Below, one piece after another: positions 1 through 5,220 of a stretch of DNA of 5,590 nucleotides. Both the position numbers and the translations under genes were made by a program. The stretch is taken from contig USOF01000103.1 in NCBI GenBank assembly GCA_900556285.1, positions 1 through 5,590 on the forward strand. The letters are read 5' to 3'. The first letter of the stretch is position 1. Each line of letters starts with the position of its first letter. This DNA comes from an uncultured Collinsella sp. Lineage in GTDB: Bacteria; Actinomycetota; Coriobacteriia; Coriobacteriales; Coriobacteriaceae. The notes under the pieces are model-generated. The model was not told the origin of the DNA. It saw only the letters and a list, made by a program, of their open reading frames with translations, and ran no database searches.

Positions 1-29
1 CGGCAGCGTCAGATGTGTATAAGAGACAG
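1..29. other. Nextera read-1 transposase adapter (sequencing artefact)
   Basis: These bases match the 3' 29 nt of the Illumina Nextera read-1 adapter, ending in the 19-bp Tn5 mosaic end (AGATGTGTATAAGAGACAG at 11-29). This is library DNA left at the contig edge. Genomic sequence starts at 30. On the minus strand the gltB frame stays open through the adapter, so an uncurated translation would end in the artefact CLLYTSDAA. Confidence 0.97.
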
Positions 30-1801
30 GTCTTAAAGCCCACGCGGTCGATGGCGCAAATGCGGTCGAACTCCTCCTCGCTCAGCAGCGGGCGCTCCAG
101 GCGCACCAGCTGGCAGGCCGTACGGGAGTCCTCGAGCAGGTTGCCGTGGTTGCCCAGGTAGAGCGTGGTCGAGGTGACCATATGCTCGCGAAGGGCGTCG
201 ATCGGCGGGTTCGTGACCTGGGCGAACAGCTGATAGAAGTAGTCAAAGAACGAGCGCGTCTTCTTGGACAGGCAGGCCAGCGGCGCATCGATACCCATCG
301 AGGCGAGCGGCGCCTTGCCCTGCTGGGCCATGGGACGCACGACTTCGTCAACATCATCCCAGTGATACCCGAGCTTGGCCATGCGCACGGCGGCGGGCAC
401 CTCGGCGTCCTCGGCGGGCGTGGGCGCGACGGGCTTGTCGAGCGCGTCGACGGTCAGCGTCTCTTCGGCGATCCAGTCGCGATAGGGCTTTTCCTTGGCG
501 TAACGGGCGCGCAGCTCGTCGTTGTAGATGACGCGGCCGCGGGCAAAATCGACCTCGAGCATCTGGCCCGGTCCCAGACAGCCGCTCGTCAGGATGTTCT
601 CGGGGCTCACCTCGATGGTGCCCACCTCGCTTGCCAACATAAAGCGGCCGTCGCGCGTCACGTAGTAGCGGGCGGGGCGCAGGCCGTTGCGGTCGAGGGC
701 GGCACCCAGCGTGCGACCGTCGGTAAAGGCGATGGCGGCCGGGCCGTCCCAGGGCTCCATGAGCATGGACTGGTAGGCGTCGTAGGCGCGGCGTTCCTCG
801 CTCAGGCTGCCGTTGTGGTCCCACGGCTCGGGCAACAGCATGGATGCGGCGCGCGTGAGCGGGCGACCGTTCATGACCAAGAACTCGAGCACGTTGTCCA
901 GAATCGCGGAGTCGGAGCCCTCGCGGTTGATGATGGGCATCACACGCTCAAGATCGTGCTGCAACACGGGACTGTACAGGTTGGGTTCGCGGGCGCGAAT
1001 CCAGTTGACGTTGCCCTTGAGGGTGTTGATCTCGCCGTTGTGGATGATAAAGCGGTTGGGGTGCGCGCGCTCCCAGCTGGGCGTGGTGTTGGTGGAGTAG
1101 CGTGAGTGGACGAGCGCCACGGCCGTCTTGACGGCGGCATCGTTGAGATCGATGAAGAAGCGACGCATCTGCGTGGCGACGAGCATGCCCTTGTACACGA
1201 TGGTACGCGAGCTCATGGAGCACACGTAGAAGATCTTATCGCGCAGGGCAAACTCGGCGTCGGCCTTCTTTTCGATGGTGCGGCGGCACACGTACAGACG
1301 GCGCTCGAAGGCGTCGCCCGCCGGCGTGTCGTCCGGACGACCCAGGAAGGCCTGCAGGATAGTGGGCATACAGGCGCGGGCCGTCTCGCCCAGGTCGTGC
1401 GGGTCGACCGGCACCTCGCGCCAAAAGAGCAGCGGCACGCCGGCCTCGGCGCAGCCCTCCTCAAACACGCGACGGGCGTCCTCTACGCCCTTGTCGTCCT
1501 GCGGAAAGAAAAGCATGGCCACGCCATAGTCGCCCTCTGCCGGCAGGATCTGGCCGCACTTTTGAGCCTCTTTACGGAAAAAGTGGTGCGGAACCTGGAA
1601 CAGGATGCCAGCACCGTCGCCGGTATTCTTCTCGAGTCCCGTGCCGCCGCGGTGCTCCAAGTTGACCAGAATGGACAGCGCATCGTCCAGAATCTGGTGA
1701 TGGCGCTCGCCGTTGATATCGGCAAGCGCGCCGATGCCACATGCATCGTGGTCGAATTCGGGGCGATAAAGGCCCTGCTGCTGAGCGGAATCTGCCTGCA
1801 T
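30..1801 (-). CDS. gltB: Glutamate synthase large subunit, N-terminal ~590 residues (3' truncated by contig end)
   Basis: Large (alpha) subunit of glutamate synthase, which makes glutamate from glutamine and 2-oxoglutarate in cytosolic ammonium assimilation. The frame has 590 complete codons before the adapter; the family is usually about 1,500 residues, so the FMN/Fe-S synthase domain and C-terminal beta-helix are missing. The start is ATG at 1801, with GGAGG (1812-1808) six bases upstream. The motif HDACGIG places Cys21 as the catalytic N-terminal nucleophile of a class II glutamine amidotransferase; by family precedent residues 1-20 are a removed propeptide. Further family motifs are EHRGGTG (49-55), TGDGAGI (60-66), RYSTN (234-238) and HNGEIN (254-259), the last forming the Asn-Gly oxyanion region. 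Near residues 500-530, SMGIDAPLACLS and FAQVTNPPIDALRE are typical of the start of the central domain. It is divergent from the metal transporter. No gltD is visible, so the electron donor (NADPH or ferredoxin type) cannot be judged. Identity is certain; only the C-terminus is unseen. Confidence 0.97.
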
Positions 1802-1914
1802 CGCGATCCTCCCCTTGGTGTTAGACAGTCAGTTGAATAGGCATACTAGGAGCATCGCCGGCCCGTTGTGTTTCCCGCCCGTTTCGAAACAATCGCGTAA
1901 CGCACGCCCTACGA

Positions 1915-1968
1915 GTGGACACCGCCGACCTCAAGGACAACGACAAGGGCCCCAAGTTCGACCTGTAA
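1915..1968 (+). pseudogene. Possible C-terminal remnant of a lost gene
   Basis: The frame from 1915 reads VDTADLKDNDKGPKFDL and then a TAA stop at 1966-1968. Its codons (GAC, ACC, GCC, CTC, AAG, AAC, GGC, CCC, TTC, CTG) are those preferred by the real genes here, and the peptide is hydrophilic like a protein C-terminus. The frame is open back to 1837, but upstream of about 1905 the composition stops looking coding and no start with a ribosome site is visible. I do not recognise the parent protein. It could be a deletion or rearrangement scar, or chance. Confidence 0.3.
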
Positions 1969-1985
1969 ACTCACCACTTCAAACA

Positions 1986-2040
1986 TCTCAATCTGTAACA
2001 GTAAGATCCAATTTCCATCCCTAGTTGTTACAGATCAAGA
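1986..2040. repeat. Palindromic repeat, copy 0 (upstream of transporter gene)
   Basis: Two 15-bp arms in inverted orientation, 1986-2000 (TCTCAATCTGTAACA) and 2026-2040 (the complement of TCTTGATCTGTAACA), are separated by exactly 25 bases. They pair over 10 bp next to the loop and 3 bp at the outer end, with two mismatches between. The inner 25 bases keep only part of the TAGACCC core shared by the three downstream copies (AAGATCC here), so this copy looks more diverged. It ends 123 bases before the transporter start, upstream of its candidate promoter. Confidence 0.85.
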
Positions 2041-2088
2041 CATTTCAGCAATCCCCTTTCACCATCCTATTCAAATACAACAATTTTG

Positions 2089-2107
2089 TTAGTCTTGGTT
2101 AACTTTT
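2089..2107 (+). promoter_or_regulatory. Weak DtxR/IdeR-like metal-repressor box
   Basis: By eye, this 19-base stretch matches 12 of 19 positions of the classical iron-box consensus TTAGGTTAGGCTAACCTAA, including the TTAG start and the TAAC block. It overlaps the candidate -35 of the metal transporter, where a DtxR- or MntR-family repressor would be expected to act. The match is imperfect and the symmetry of the site is poor, so this rests mostly on context. Confidence 0.2.
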
Positions 2108-2127
2108 GAGCCTAAAACGGGTATCCT
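2099..2127 (+). promoter_or_regulatory. Candidate promoter of the metal transporter gene
   Basis: TTAACT (2099-2104) and TATCCT (2122-2127) are separated by 17 bases, a fair sigma-70-type arrangement about 36 bases before the start codon. Both boxes deviate from consensus, so the assignment is tentative. Confidence 0.3.
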
Positions 2128-2163
2128 TTGCGGCGTCAAACAAACGGCACGCAGGAGCTCACC

Positions 2164-3420
2164 ATGCTCAACCATCTCAAACAACACTTTGGCTGCCGAC
2201 GCACCGGTGGTCACGGAGGCCTAGACATTGCGCGGCACATCGGCCCCGGGCTGCTCGTGACCGTCGGCTTTATCGACCCGGGCAACTGGGCCTCCAATAT
2301 GGCCGCGGGCTCGCAGTTTGGCTACGCGCTGCTGTGGATCGTCACACTGTCCACGATTATGCTCATTGTGCTGCAGCACAATGCGGCGCACCTGGGTATC
2401 GCCACGGGCGCCTGTCTTGCCGAGGCCACGACACGTTACCTCCCCCGCTTCGTTGGACGCACGGTGCTCGCCAGTGCCTATCTCGCGACCATCGCCACCG
2501 CCATGGCCGAAGTCCTGGGTGGCGCGATTGCCCTTCAAATGCTCTTTGGGCTGCCCGTGCGTGCGGGCTGCGTCATCGTGGCGGCAGTATCGATGGCGAT
2601 GCTCATGACGAACTCCTACAAGCGTGCCGAACGCTGGATCATCGCCTTCGTAGGCGTGGTAGGACTCTCGTTTTTGGCCGAGCTTGCACTAGTCAAGGTC
2701 GACTGGCCGCAAGCCGCCGCAAGCTGGATCACGCCCAGTATGCCCACTGGCTCTGCCGCGATTATCGTGAGTGTCCTGGGTGCGGTCGTTATGCCCCACA
2801 ACCTCTTCCTGCACTCCGAGGTCATCCAATCCATGCACTTCGAAGGCCAAGGCGAGAAAGTTATCGAAGAGCGTCTACGCTACGAGCTCTTCGACACGCT
2901 CTTTTCGATGGGCGTGGGCTGGGCAATCAACTCGGCCATGGTCATCCTTGCCGCAACGACCTTCTTTGCGCACGGCATTGTCGTAGACGACCTCGCCGTC
3001 GCAGCGGCCACGCTCTCCCCCATCTTAGGCCCGGCGAGCTCGACCATCTTTGCGGTAGCGCTGCTGTTCGCGGGACTATCGAGCAGCGTGACAGCAGGCA
3101 TGGCGGCGGGAACCATCACCGCGGGCATGTTCGACGAGGAATACGACATCCACGACCGACACTCATCGATCGGCGTTGCGGCCTGTTTCGTAGGTGCAGT
3201 GGCGGCGTGCCTGGTCGTCCCGAATCCTTTTGAAGGTCTCATCTGGAGTCAGGCACTGCTGTCGCTTCAGCTGCCGATTACGGTCTTTGCGCTCATACGA
3301 CTCACCAGTTCGCCCCGCGTCATGGGCAAATATGCCAACTCGCGCCCGCTCAACGTGTTGCTCGTAGGGATCGGTGTCGTCGTGACGATTCTCGATGTCG
3401 TGTTGTTGACAGGGATGTAA
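2164..3420 (+). CDS. mntH: Nramp-family divalent metal (Mn2+/Fe2+) transporter
   Basis: A 418-residue inner-membrane, probably proton-coupled importer of Mn2+ or Fe2+, of usual bacterial MntH length and with about eleven hydrophobic segments. Helix 1 carries the metal-binding DPGN (38-41). Helix 6 carries MPHN (210-213), whose Met210 marks transition-metal Nramps and is replaced in the Mg2+ and Al3+ relatives. AGLSSSVTAG (303-312) fits helix 8, and SQALLSLQLP (362-371) is the classic helix 10 signature. The conserved cytoplasmic loop after helix 2 reads LQHNAAHLGIATG, slightly unlike typical MntH. I chose ATG at 2164 because AGGAG (2153-2157) lies six bases upstream; the frame extends to a TTG at 2128 with no ribosome site. 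The gene is monocistronic. Palindromic repeats flank it on both sides (1986-2040 and 3449-3663). A metal-responsive repressor is expected, but only a weak box is visible. The family is certain; the symbol is by homology and the preferred metal is inferred. Confidence 0.93.
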   Translation: MLNHLKQHFGCRRTGGHGGLDIARHIGPGLLVTVGFIDPGNWASNMAAGSQFGYALLWIVTLSTIMLIVLQHNAAHLGIATGACLAEATTRYLPRFVGRTVLASAYLATIATAMAEVLGGAIALQMLFGLPVRAGCVIVAAVSMAMLMTNSYKRAERWIIAFVGVVGLSFLAELALVKVDWPQAAASWITPSMPTGSAAIIVSVLGAVVMPHNLFLHSEVIQSMHFEGQGEKVIEERLRYELFDTLFSMGVGWAINSAMVILAATTFFAHGIVVDDLAVAAATLSPILGPASSTIFAVALLFAGLSSSVTAGMAAGTITAGMFDEEYDIHDRHSSIGVAACFVGAVAACLVVPNPFEGLIWSQALLSLQLPITVFALIRLTSSPRVMGKYANSRPLNVLLVGIGVVVTILDVVLLTGM

Positions 3421-3448
3421 TGGGACGGAACACCCACCCAGGCAAACG

Positions 3449-3503
3449 TCTCGATCTGTAACATCTAGACCCGCTTTTGATCTCCAGATGTTACAGATCG
3501 AGA
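3449..3503. repeat. Palindromic repeat, copy 1
   Basis: This is the strongest palindrome. An 18-bp perfect stem (3449-3466 with 3486-3503) closes a 19-base loop containing GACCCGCTTTT. Both arms read TCTCGATCTGTAACA in the forward sense. It starts 28 bases after the transporter stop codon and could stabilise that transcript's 3' end, but no T-tract follows, so it is not a standard terminator. Confidence 0.9.
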
Positions 3504-3528
3504 TCATTCCGAGGGACAGCTCCGTTTG

Positions 3529-3583
3529 TCTCAATCTGTAACACGTAGACCCCGTTTTCACTGCCAGATGTTACAGATTGAGA
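3529..3583. repeat. Palindromic repeat, copy 2
   Basis: A 15-bp perfect stem of 3529-3543 (TCTCAATCTGTAACA) with 3569-3583 encloses 25 bases containing TAGACCC and a T-run. Its 5' arm plus seven upstream bases is also perfectly complementary over 22 bp to the outer arm of copy 3. Confidence 0.9.
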
Positions 3584-3603
3584 TCTTCTGCCGGACGGTT
3601 TTA

Positions 3604-3668
3604 GTTTGTCTTGATCTGTAACAAGTAGACCCGTTTTAAGCCGCCGCATGTTACAGATTGAGACAAAC
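3604..3668. repeat. Palindromic repeat, copy 3
   Basis: The core unit is 3609-3663, with arms TCTTGATCTGTAACA and the complement of TCTCAATCTGTAACA. Pairing extends outwards to 20 bp (3604-3623 with 3649-3668), with two G-T wobble positions where the arms differ. The inner 25 bases contain TAGACCC and TTTT. A flanking GTTTG is shared with the 5' side of copy 2. Confidence 0.88.
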
Positions 3669-3732
3669 GGTCGGCCGGACTCACGACAGACAGGATCAGC
3701 TAACAGCAGCCTTGATCCCTTGGGGACGGAGG

Positions 3733-3769
3733 AAAAGGGCCCCGGCCGGGATGACCGACCGGGGCCCTT
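3733..3769 (-). terminator. Intrinsic terminator of the rubredoxin transcript
   Basis: An 11-bp perfect GC-rich stem (AAGGGCCCCGG at 3735-3745 with CCGGGGCCCTT at 3759-3769) has a 13-base interior in which CGG and CCG can pair further. Read on the minus strand it is followed by a run of four T. It lies 40 bases after the rubredoxin stop. The plus-strand exit has only two T, so it serves the minus strand. Confidence 0.85.
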
Positions 3770-3808
3770 GGACAGAGCTATGTTCGGCTTTCGCCGTGTG
3801 CCTGCGAG

Positions 3809-3952
3809 TTACTCTTCGACGAGCTCAAACTGATCGGGACCGACGCCGCACACCGGGCACACGTAGTCCTCGGGCAGCTCGGGCGTATCGACCTCAACCT
3901 CGTAACCGCAAACGACGCACACGAACTTATACGTCTTCTTCTCCTCAGCCAT
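3809..3952 (-). CDS. Small rubredoxin (47 aa)
   Basis: A cytosolic one-electron carrier with a single Fe bound by four cysteines. The sequence shows CVVCGY (Cys12, Cys15) and [11 protein letters not shown] (Cys32, Cys35), both diagnostic of rubredoxin. Only 16 residues separate the two knuckles and the usual core Trp is absent. It is thus shorter than classical ~52-residue rubredoxins and closer to the rubredoxin domains fused to flavin reductases or rubrerythrins. The start is ATG at 3952, with GAGGAG (3964-3959) six bases upstream. It lies 89 bases after a flavin reductase gene on the same strand, has its own promoter candidate in the gap, and is followed by a strong terminator, so it may be expressed both alone and with its neighbour. 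It probably accepts electrons from that flavin reductase and passes them to an oxygen- or peroxide-reducing partner encoded elsewhere. The family call is secure; the partner is inferred. Confidence 0.92.
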   Translation of the reverse strand: MAEEKKTYKFVCVVCGYEVEVDTPELPEDYVCPVCGVGPDQFELVEE

Positions 3953-3996
3953 GATGTTCTCCTCTCGAACGTGACTGGTGATGTACTTCGCTTATT

Positions 3997-4024
3997 AGTA
4001 TATGTTCTCAATAATATAATGCAA
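3997..4024 (-). promoter_or_regulatory. Promoter of the rubredoxin gene
   Basis: On the minus strand, TTGCAT (4024-4019) and TATACT (4002-3997) are separated by 16 bases, a good sigma-70-type pair in a distinctly AT-rich patch (about 3990-4045). It lies between the flavin reductase stop and the rubredoxin start, 44 bases before the ATG. The spacer holds ATTATTGAG, which only loosely suggests a Fur/PerR-type site; I do not call an operator. Confidence 0.6.
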
Positions 4025-4041
4025 GTGTTTTTAAAACATTT

Positions 4042-4545
4042 CTAGCCTTGATACGATGATGCCTTCGGAGGCGTCTTGCCCTTCAGGACCTTGTGGTAGT
4101 AGTCGTAGGTGAGCGGCGTCTCGTCGCTCAGGCGCTCGGCATCCTCGACCTCGCCAATAAACAGCAGATGCGTGCCCACATCCACAGTGTCGATCAAACG
4201 GCAGCTAAACAGGGCCGCCGCGTGCTCAGGCACATAGGGCATGCCCAGAGCCGTCTCGCGGGTCTCGTATTTGGCAAACTTGTCATAATCGCTGCTGGTG
4301 CGGAAGCCAAAGTTACCGATGTAGAGCATGTCGGCGGTCTGATCGATCACGGTCAGCGCGAACGCTTTGGCCGATGCGATGACGCCCGAGGTGACATTGT
4401 CCTTGTTCACGGCAACCGAAATACGCGGCGGCATGGACGTCACCTGCACCGCAGTGTTGATGACGCAGCCGGCGCGCAACCCGTCTGCCGCAGCGCTCAC
4501 CACGTACAGACCGCTCGGCATGGTAAAGAACGCAGTTTTGTCCAT
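4042..4545 (-). CDS. Flavin reductase-like FMN-binding protein (Hrb-type)
   Basis: A 167-residue cytosolic protein of the flavin reductase (split-barrel FMN-binding) family, expected to bind FMN and use NAD(P)H. Visible family signatures are MPSGLYVVS (9-17), GCVINTAVQVTSMPPRISVA (26-45) in the FMN site, IGNFGFRTSSDYDKF (76-90), DVGTHLLFIGEVEDAE (122-137) and the tail TYDYYHKVLKGKTPP (146-160). This pattern is that of the flavin domain of clostridial high-molecular-weight rubredoxin (Hrb), where a rubredoxin domain follows in the same chain. Here the protein stops just after the tail and rubredoxin is the next gene. I start at ATG 4545, with GGGGAG (4559-4554) eight bases upstream. The frame is open to 4737, but that extension runs through a terminator and a hairpin and is not protein-like. 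No clear promoter is seen in the short gap after the terminator. Likely role: reducing rubredoxin for oxygen or peroxide defence. The physiological partner is inferred. Confidence 0.9.
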   Translation of the reverse strand: MDKTAFFTMPSGLYVVSAAADGLRAGCVINTAVQVTSMPPRISVAVNKDNVTSGVIASAKAFALTVIDQTADMLYIGNFGFRTSSDYDKFAKYETRETALGMPYVPEHAAALFSCRLIDTVDVGTHLLFIGEVEDAERLSDETPLTYDYYHKVLKGKTPPKASSYQG

Positions 4546-4596
4546 AACGATCACTCCCCTAGCTCGGGTTGGAACCTCATGAATGTATGTACCCAC

Positions 4597-4630
4597 AAAA
4601 AAGGCGGCACCCATAACGGACGCCGCCTTT
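4597..4630 (-). terminator. Intrinsic terminator downstream of smpB
   Basis: A 9-bp perfect stem (AAAGGCGGC at 4600-4608 with GCCGCCTTT at 4622-4630) closes a 13-base loop. On the minus strand it is followed by a run of six T (4602-4597, the first three within the stem). It lies 120 bases after the smpB stop and 52 bases before the flavin reductase start, and should separate the two transcription units. Confidence 0.85.
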
Positions 4631-4672
4631 GAGACATATGTGTCAGAACAGTAAGAAAGATGAGACGCCCGC

Positions 4673-4739
4673 AGTTGCGGTGAAATAGGGACTGAATAGC
4701 CCCTCAAACAGGCAAAACAGTCCGTATTCCACCGCAACT
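4673..4739 (-). other. Long hairpin in the smpB 3' untranslated region
   Basis: Positions 4673-4694 and 4718-4739 form a 22-position stem with a 23-base loop, starting 10 bases after the smpB stop. In the minus-strand RNA 21 of 22 positions can pair: 4683/4729 is a U-G wobble there but an A-C mismatch in plus-strand RNA, and only 4688/4724 (C-C) is unpaired. No T-run follows, so it is not the terminator. An alternative short stem (AGGGG...CCCU, from the loop and the 3' part of the stem) could compete with it. I do not recognise the element; it may be an mRNA-protecting structure or a dispersed palindromic repeat. Confidence 0.7.
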
Positions 4740-4749
4740 TACAGAGTGC

Positions 4750-5220
4750 CTAGCGGTTGCGTTCCTTAAGGGCGCGGTCGATCTCGCGTTGGACATCACG
4801 CTTGGCCATGTCCTCGCGCTTGTCGTAGAGCTTCTTGCCGCGACCCAGACCCAGCAGCAGCTTTACGCGGCCGTCCGTATTAAAGTAGAGCTCCAACGGA
4901 ACCAGCGCATAACCACGGTTGCGAAGTTTGCCGTCAAGAAAGTCGATCTCCTTGCGGTGCAGCAGCAGACGACGCCGACGGTCGGGATCGCGATTCCACA
5001 CGCCACCATGGCTATAAGGGTGGATATGCAGTCCGACGAGCCAGCACTCGCCGCCACGAATCAGCGCAAAAGTGTCAGTGATCTGACAGGCGCGCTCGCG
5101 AATCGACTTGACCTCGGTGCCGCTCAGCTCAATACCGCACTCAAACGTCTCATCGATAAAGTACTCGTGATGTGCCGAGCGATTCTTGGAAATGAGTTTG
5201 CGCTCGCGCTTACTGGGCAT
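4750..5220 (-). CDS. smpB: SsrA-binding protein SmpB
   Basis: A 156-residue small basic RNA-binding protein, the partner of tmRNA in trans-translation; it brings tmRNA to stalled ribosomes. Length is normal (E. coli SmpB is 160). Family signatures are KNRSAHHEYFIDETFECGIE (12-31), LSGTEVKSIRER (32-43), NRDPDRRRRLLLHRKEI (76-92), GYALVPLELYF (103-113) and the C-terminal GRGKKLYDKRE (126-136), which enters the mRNA channel. The start is ATG 5220, with a perfect AAGGAGG (5233-5227) six bases upstream. That site lies inside the end of the preceding gene, whose stop is at 5212-5210, giving an 11-base overlap that suggests translational coupling. The gene is followed by a long hairpin and then an intrinsic terminator. 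No tmRNA gene is seen between smpB and the next gene. Identification is secure. Confidence 0.97.
   Translation of the reverse strand: MPSKRERKLISKNRSAHHEYFIDETFECGIELSGTEVKSIRERACQITDTFALIRGGECWLVGLHIHPYSHGGVWNRDPDRRRRLLLHRKEIDFLDGKLRNRGYALVPLELYFNTDGRVKLLLGLGRGKKLYDKREDMAKRDVQREIDRALKERNR

Larger units (their letters stand above)
1802..2163. other. Divergent intergenic region between gltB and the metal transporter
   Basis: This 362-base stretch has no convincing complete gene. It holds the gltB ribosome site (1808-1812), a perfect 10-bp palindrome GTTTCGAAAC at 1881-1890, a coding-like tail at 1915-1968, one copy of the window's palindromic repeat at 1986-2040, and an AT-richer segment from about 2041 that should contain the transporter promoter. 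For gltB, TAGTAT at 1848-1843 (minus strand) could be a -10 box, but I see no matching -35, so I do not annotate a gltB promoter. Confidence 0.7.
3449..3663. repeat. Tandem array of three palindromes, exact 80-bp period
   Basis: Six 15-bp arms start at 3449, 3489, 3529, 3569, 3609 and 3649, exactly 40 bases apart, in strictly alternating orientation, with 25 bases between each. In the forward sense every arm reads TCT(C/T)(A/G)ATCTGTAACA. The 25 bases inside each palindrome share TAGACCC at inner positions 3-9, followed by a run of T (CGCTTTT, CCGTTTT or CGTTTTA). The 25-base gaps between palindromes are not conserved apart from a shared GTTTG end, which defines the unit as arm, inner segment, arm (55 bp). 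The architecture resembles REPIN-type elements (paired inverted REP sequences), but no family is assigned. Confidence 0.92.
3421..3808. other. Convergent intergenic region with tandem palindromes
   Basis: This 388-base stretch lies between the stop codons of the plus-strand transporter and the minus-strand rubredoxin. It holds three palindromic elements at 3449-3663 and the rubredoxin terminator at 3735-3769. I see no coding potential and no T-tract terminator of its own for the transporter gene; the first palindrome, 28 bases after its stop, could only serve as a transcript-end structure. The segment 3670-3730 shows nothing recognisable. Confidence 0.75.

Noticed and set aside
146..1105. Long plus-strand open frame of 319 codons, with a second at 1106-1840
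   Set aside because: Both are antisense shadows of gltB, whose minus-strand frame carries clear family motifs throughout; the plus-strand translations are low-complexity and match no family.
2128..2163. TTG start extending the transporter by 12 residues
   Set aside because: There is no ribosome site before 2128, whereas AGGAG sits six bases before the ATG at 2164. The extra residues are not part of the family, and the candidate -10 box would touch the TTG start.
2106..3233. Plus-strand open frame of 375 codons overlapping the transporter
   Set aside because: It lies in another frame over the Nramp gene and its translation is Arg/His-rich, as expected from GC-rich out-of-frame reading.
3449..3503. 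Palindrome copy 1 as an intrinsic terminator of the transporter gene
   Set aside because: The stem is strong, but no T-run follows it on either strand, and the same element also occurs upstream of the gene.
3449..3663. CRISPR array
   Set aside because: The repeats are 15 bp in alternating orientation, the segments inside the palindromes are conserved rather than unique, and no cas gene is nearby.
4093..4632. Plus-strand open frames at 4093-4632 and 4789-5289
   Set aside because: These are antisense shadows of the flavin reductase and smpB, both firmly identified on the minus strand.
4546..4737. N-terminal extension of the flavin reductase to 4737
   Set aside because: The extension runs through an intrinsic terminator and a hairpin, has no ribosome site, and would add 64 residues not seen in the family.
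4631..4749. tmRNA or another known structured RNA next to smpB
   Set aside because: The gap is only about 120 bases, with no tRNA-like acceptor end, CCA or tag-peptide frame; only a hairpin is present.
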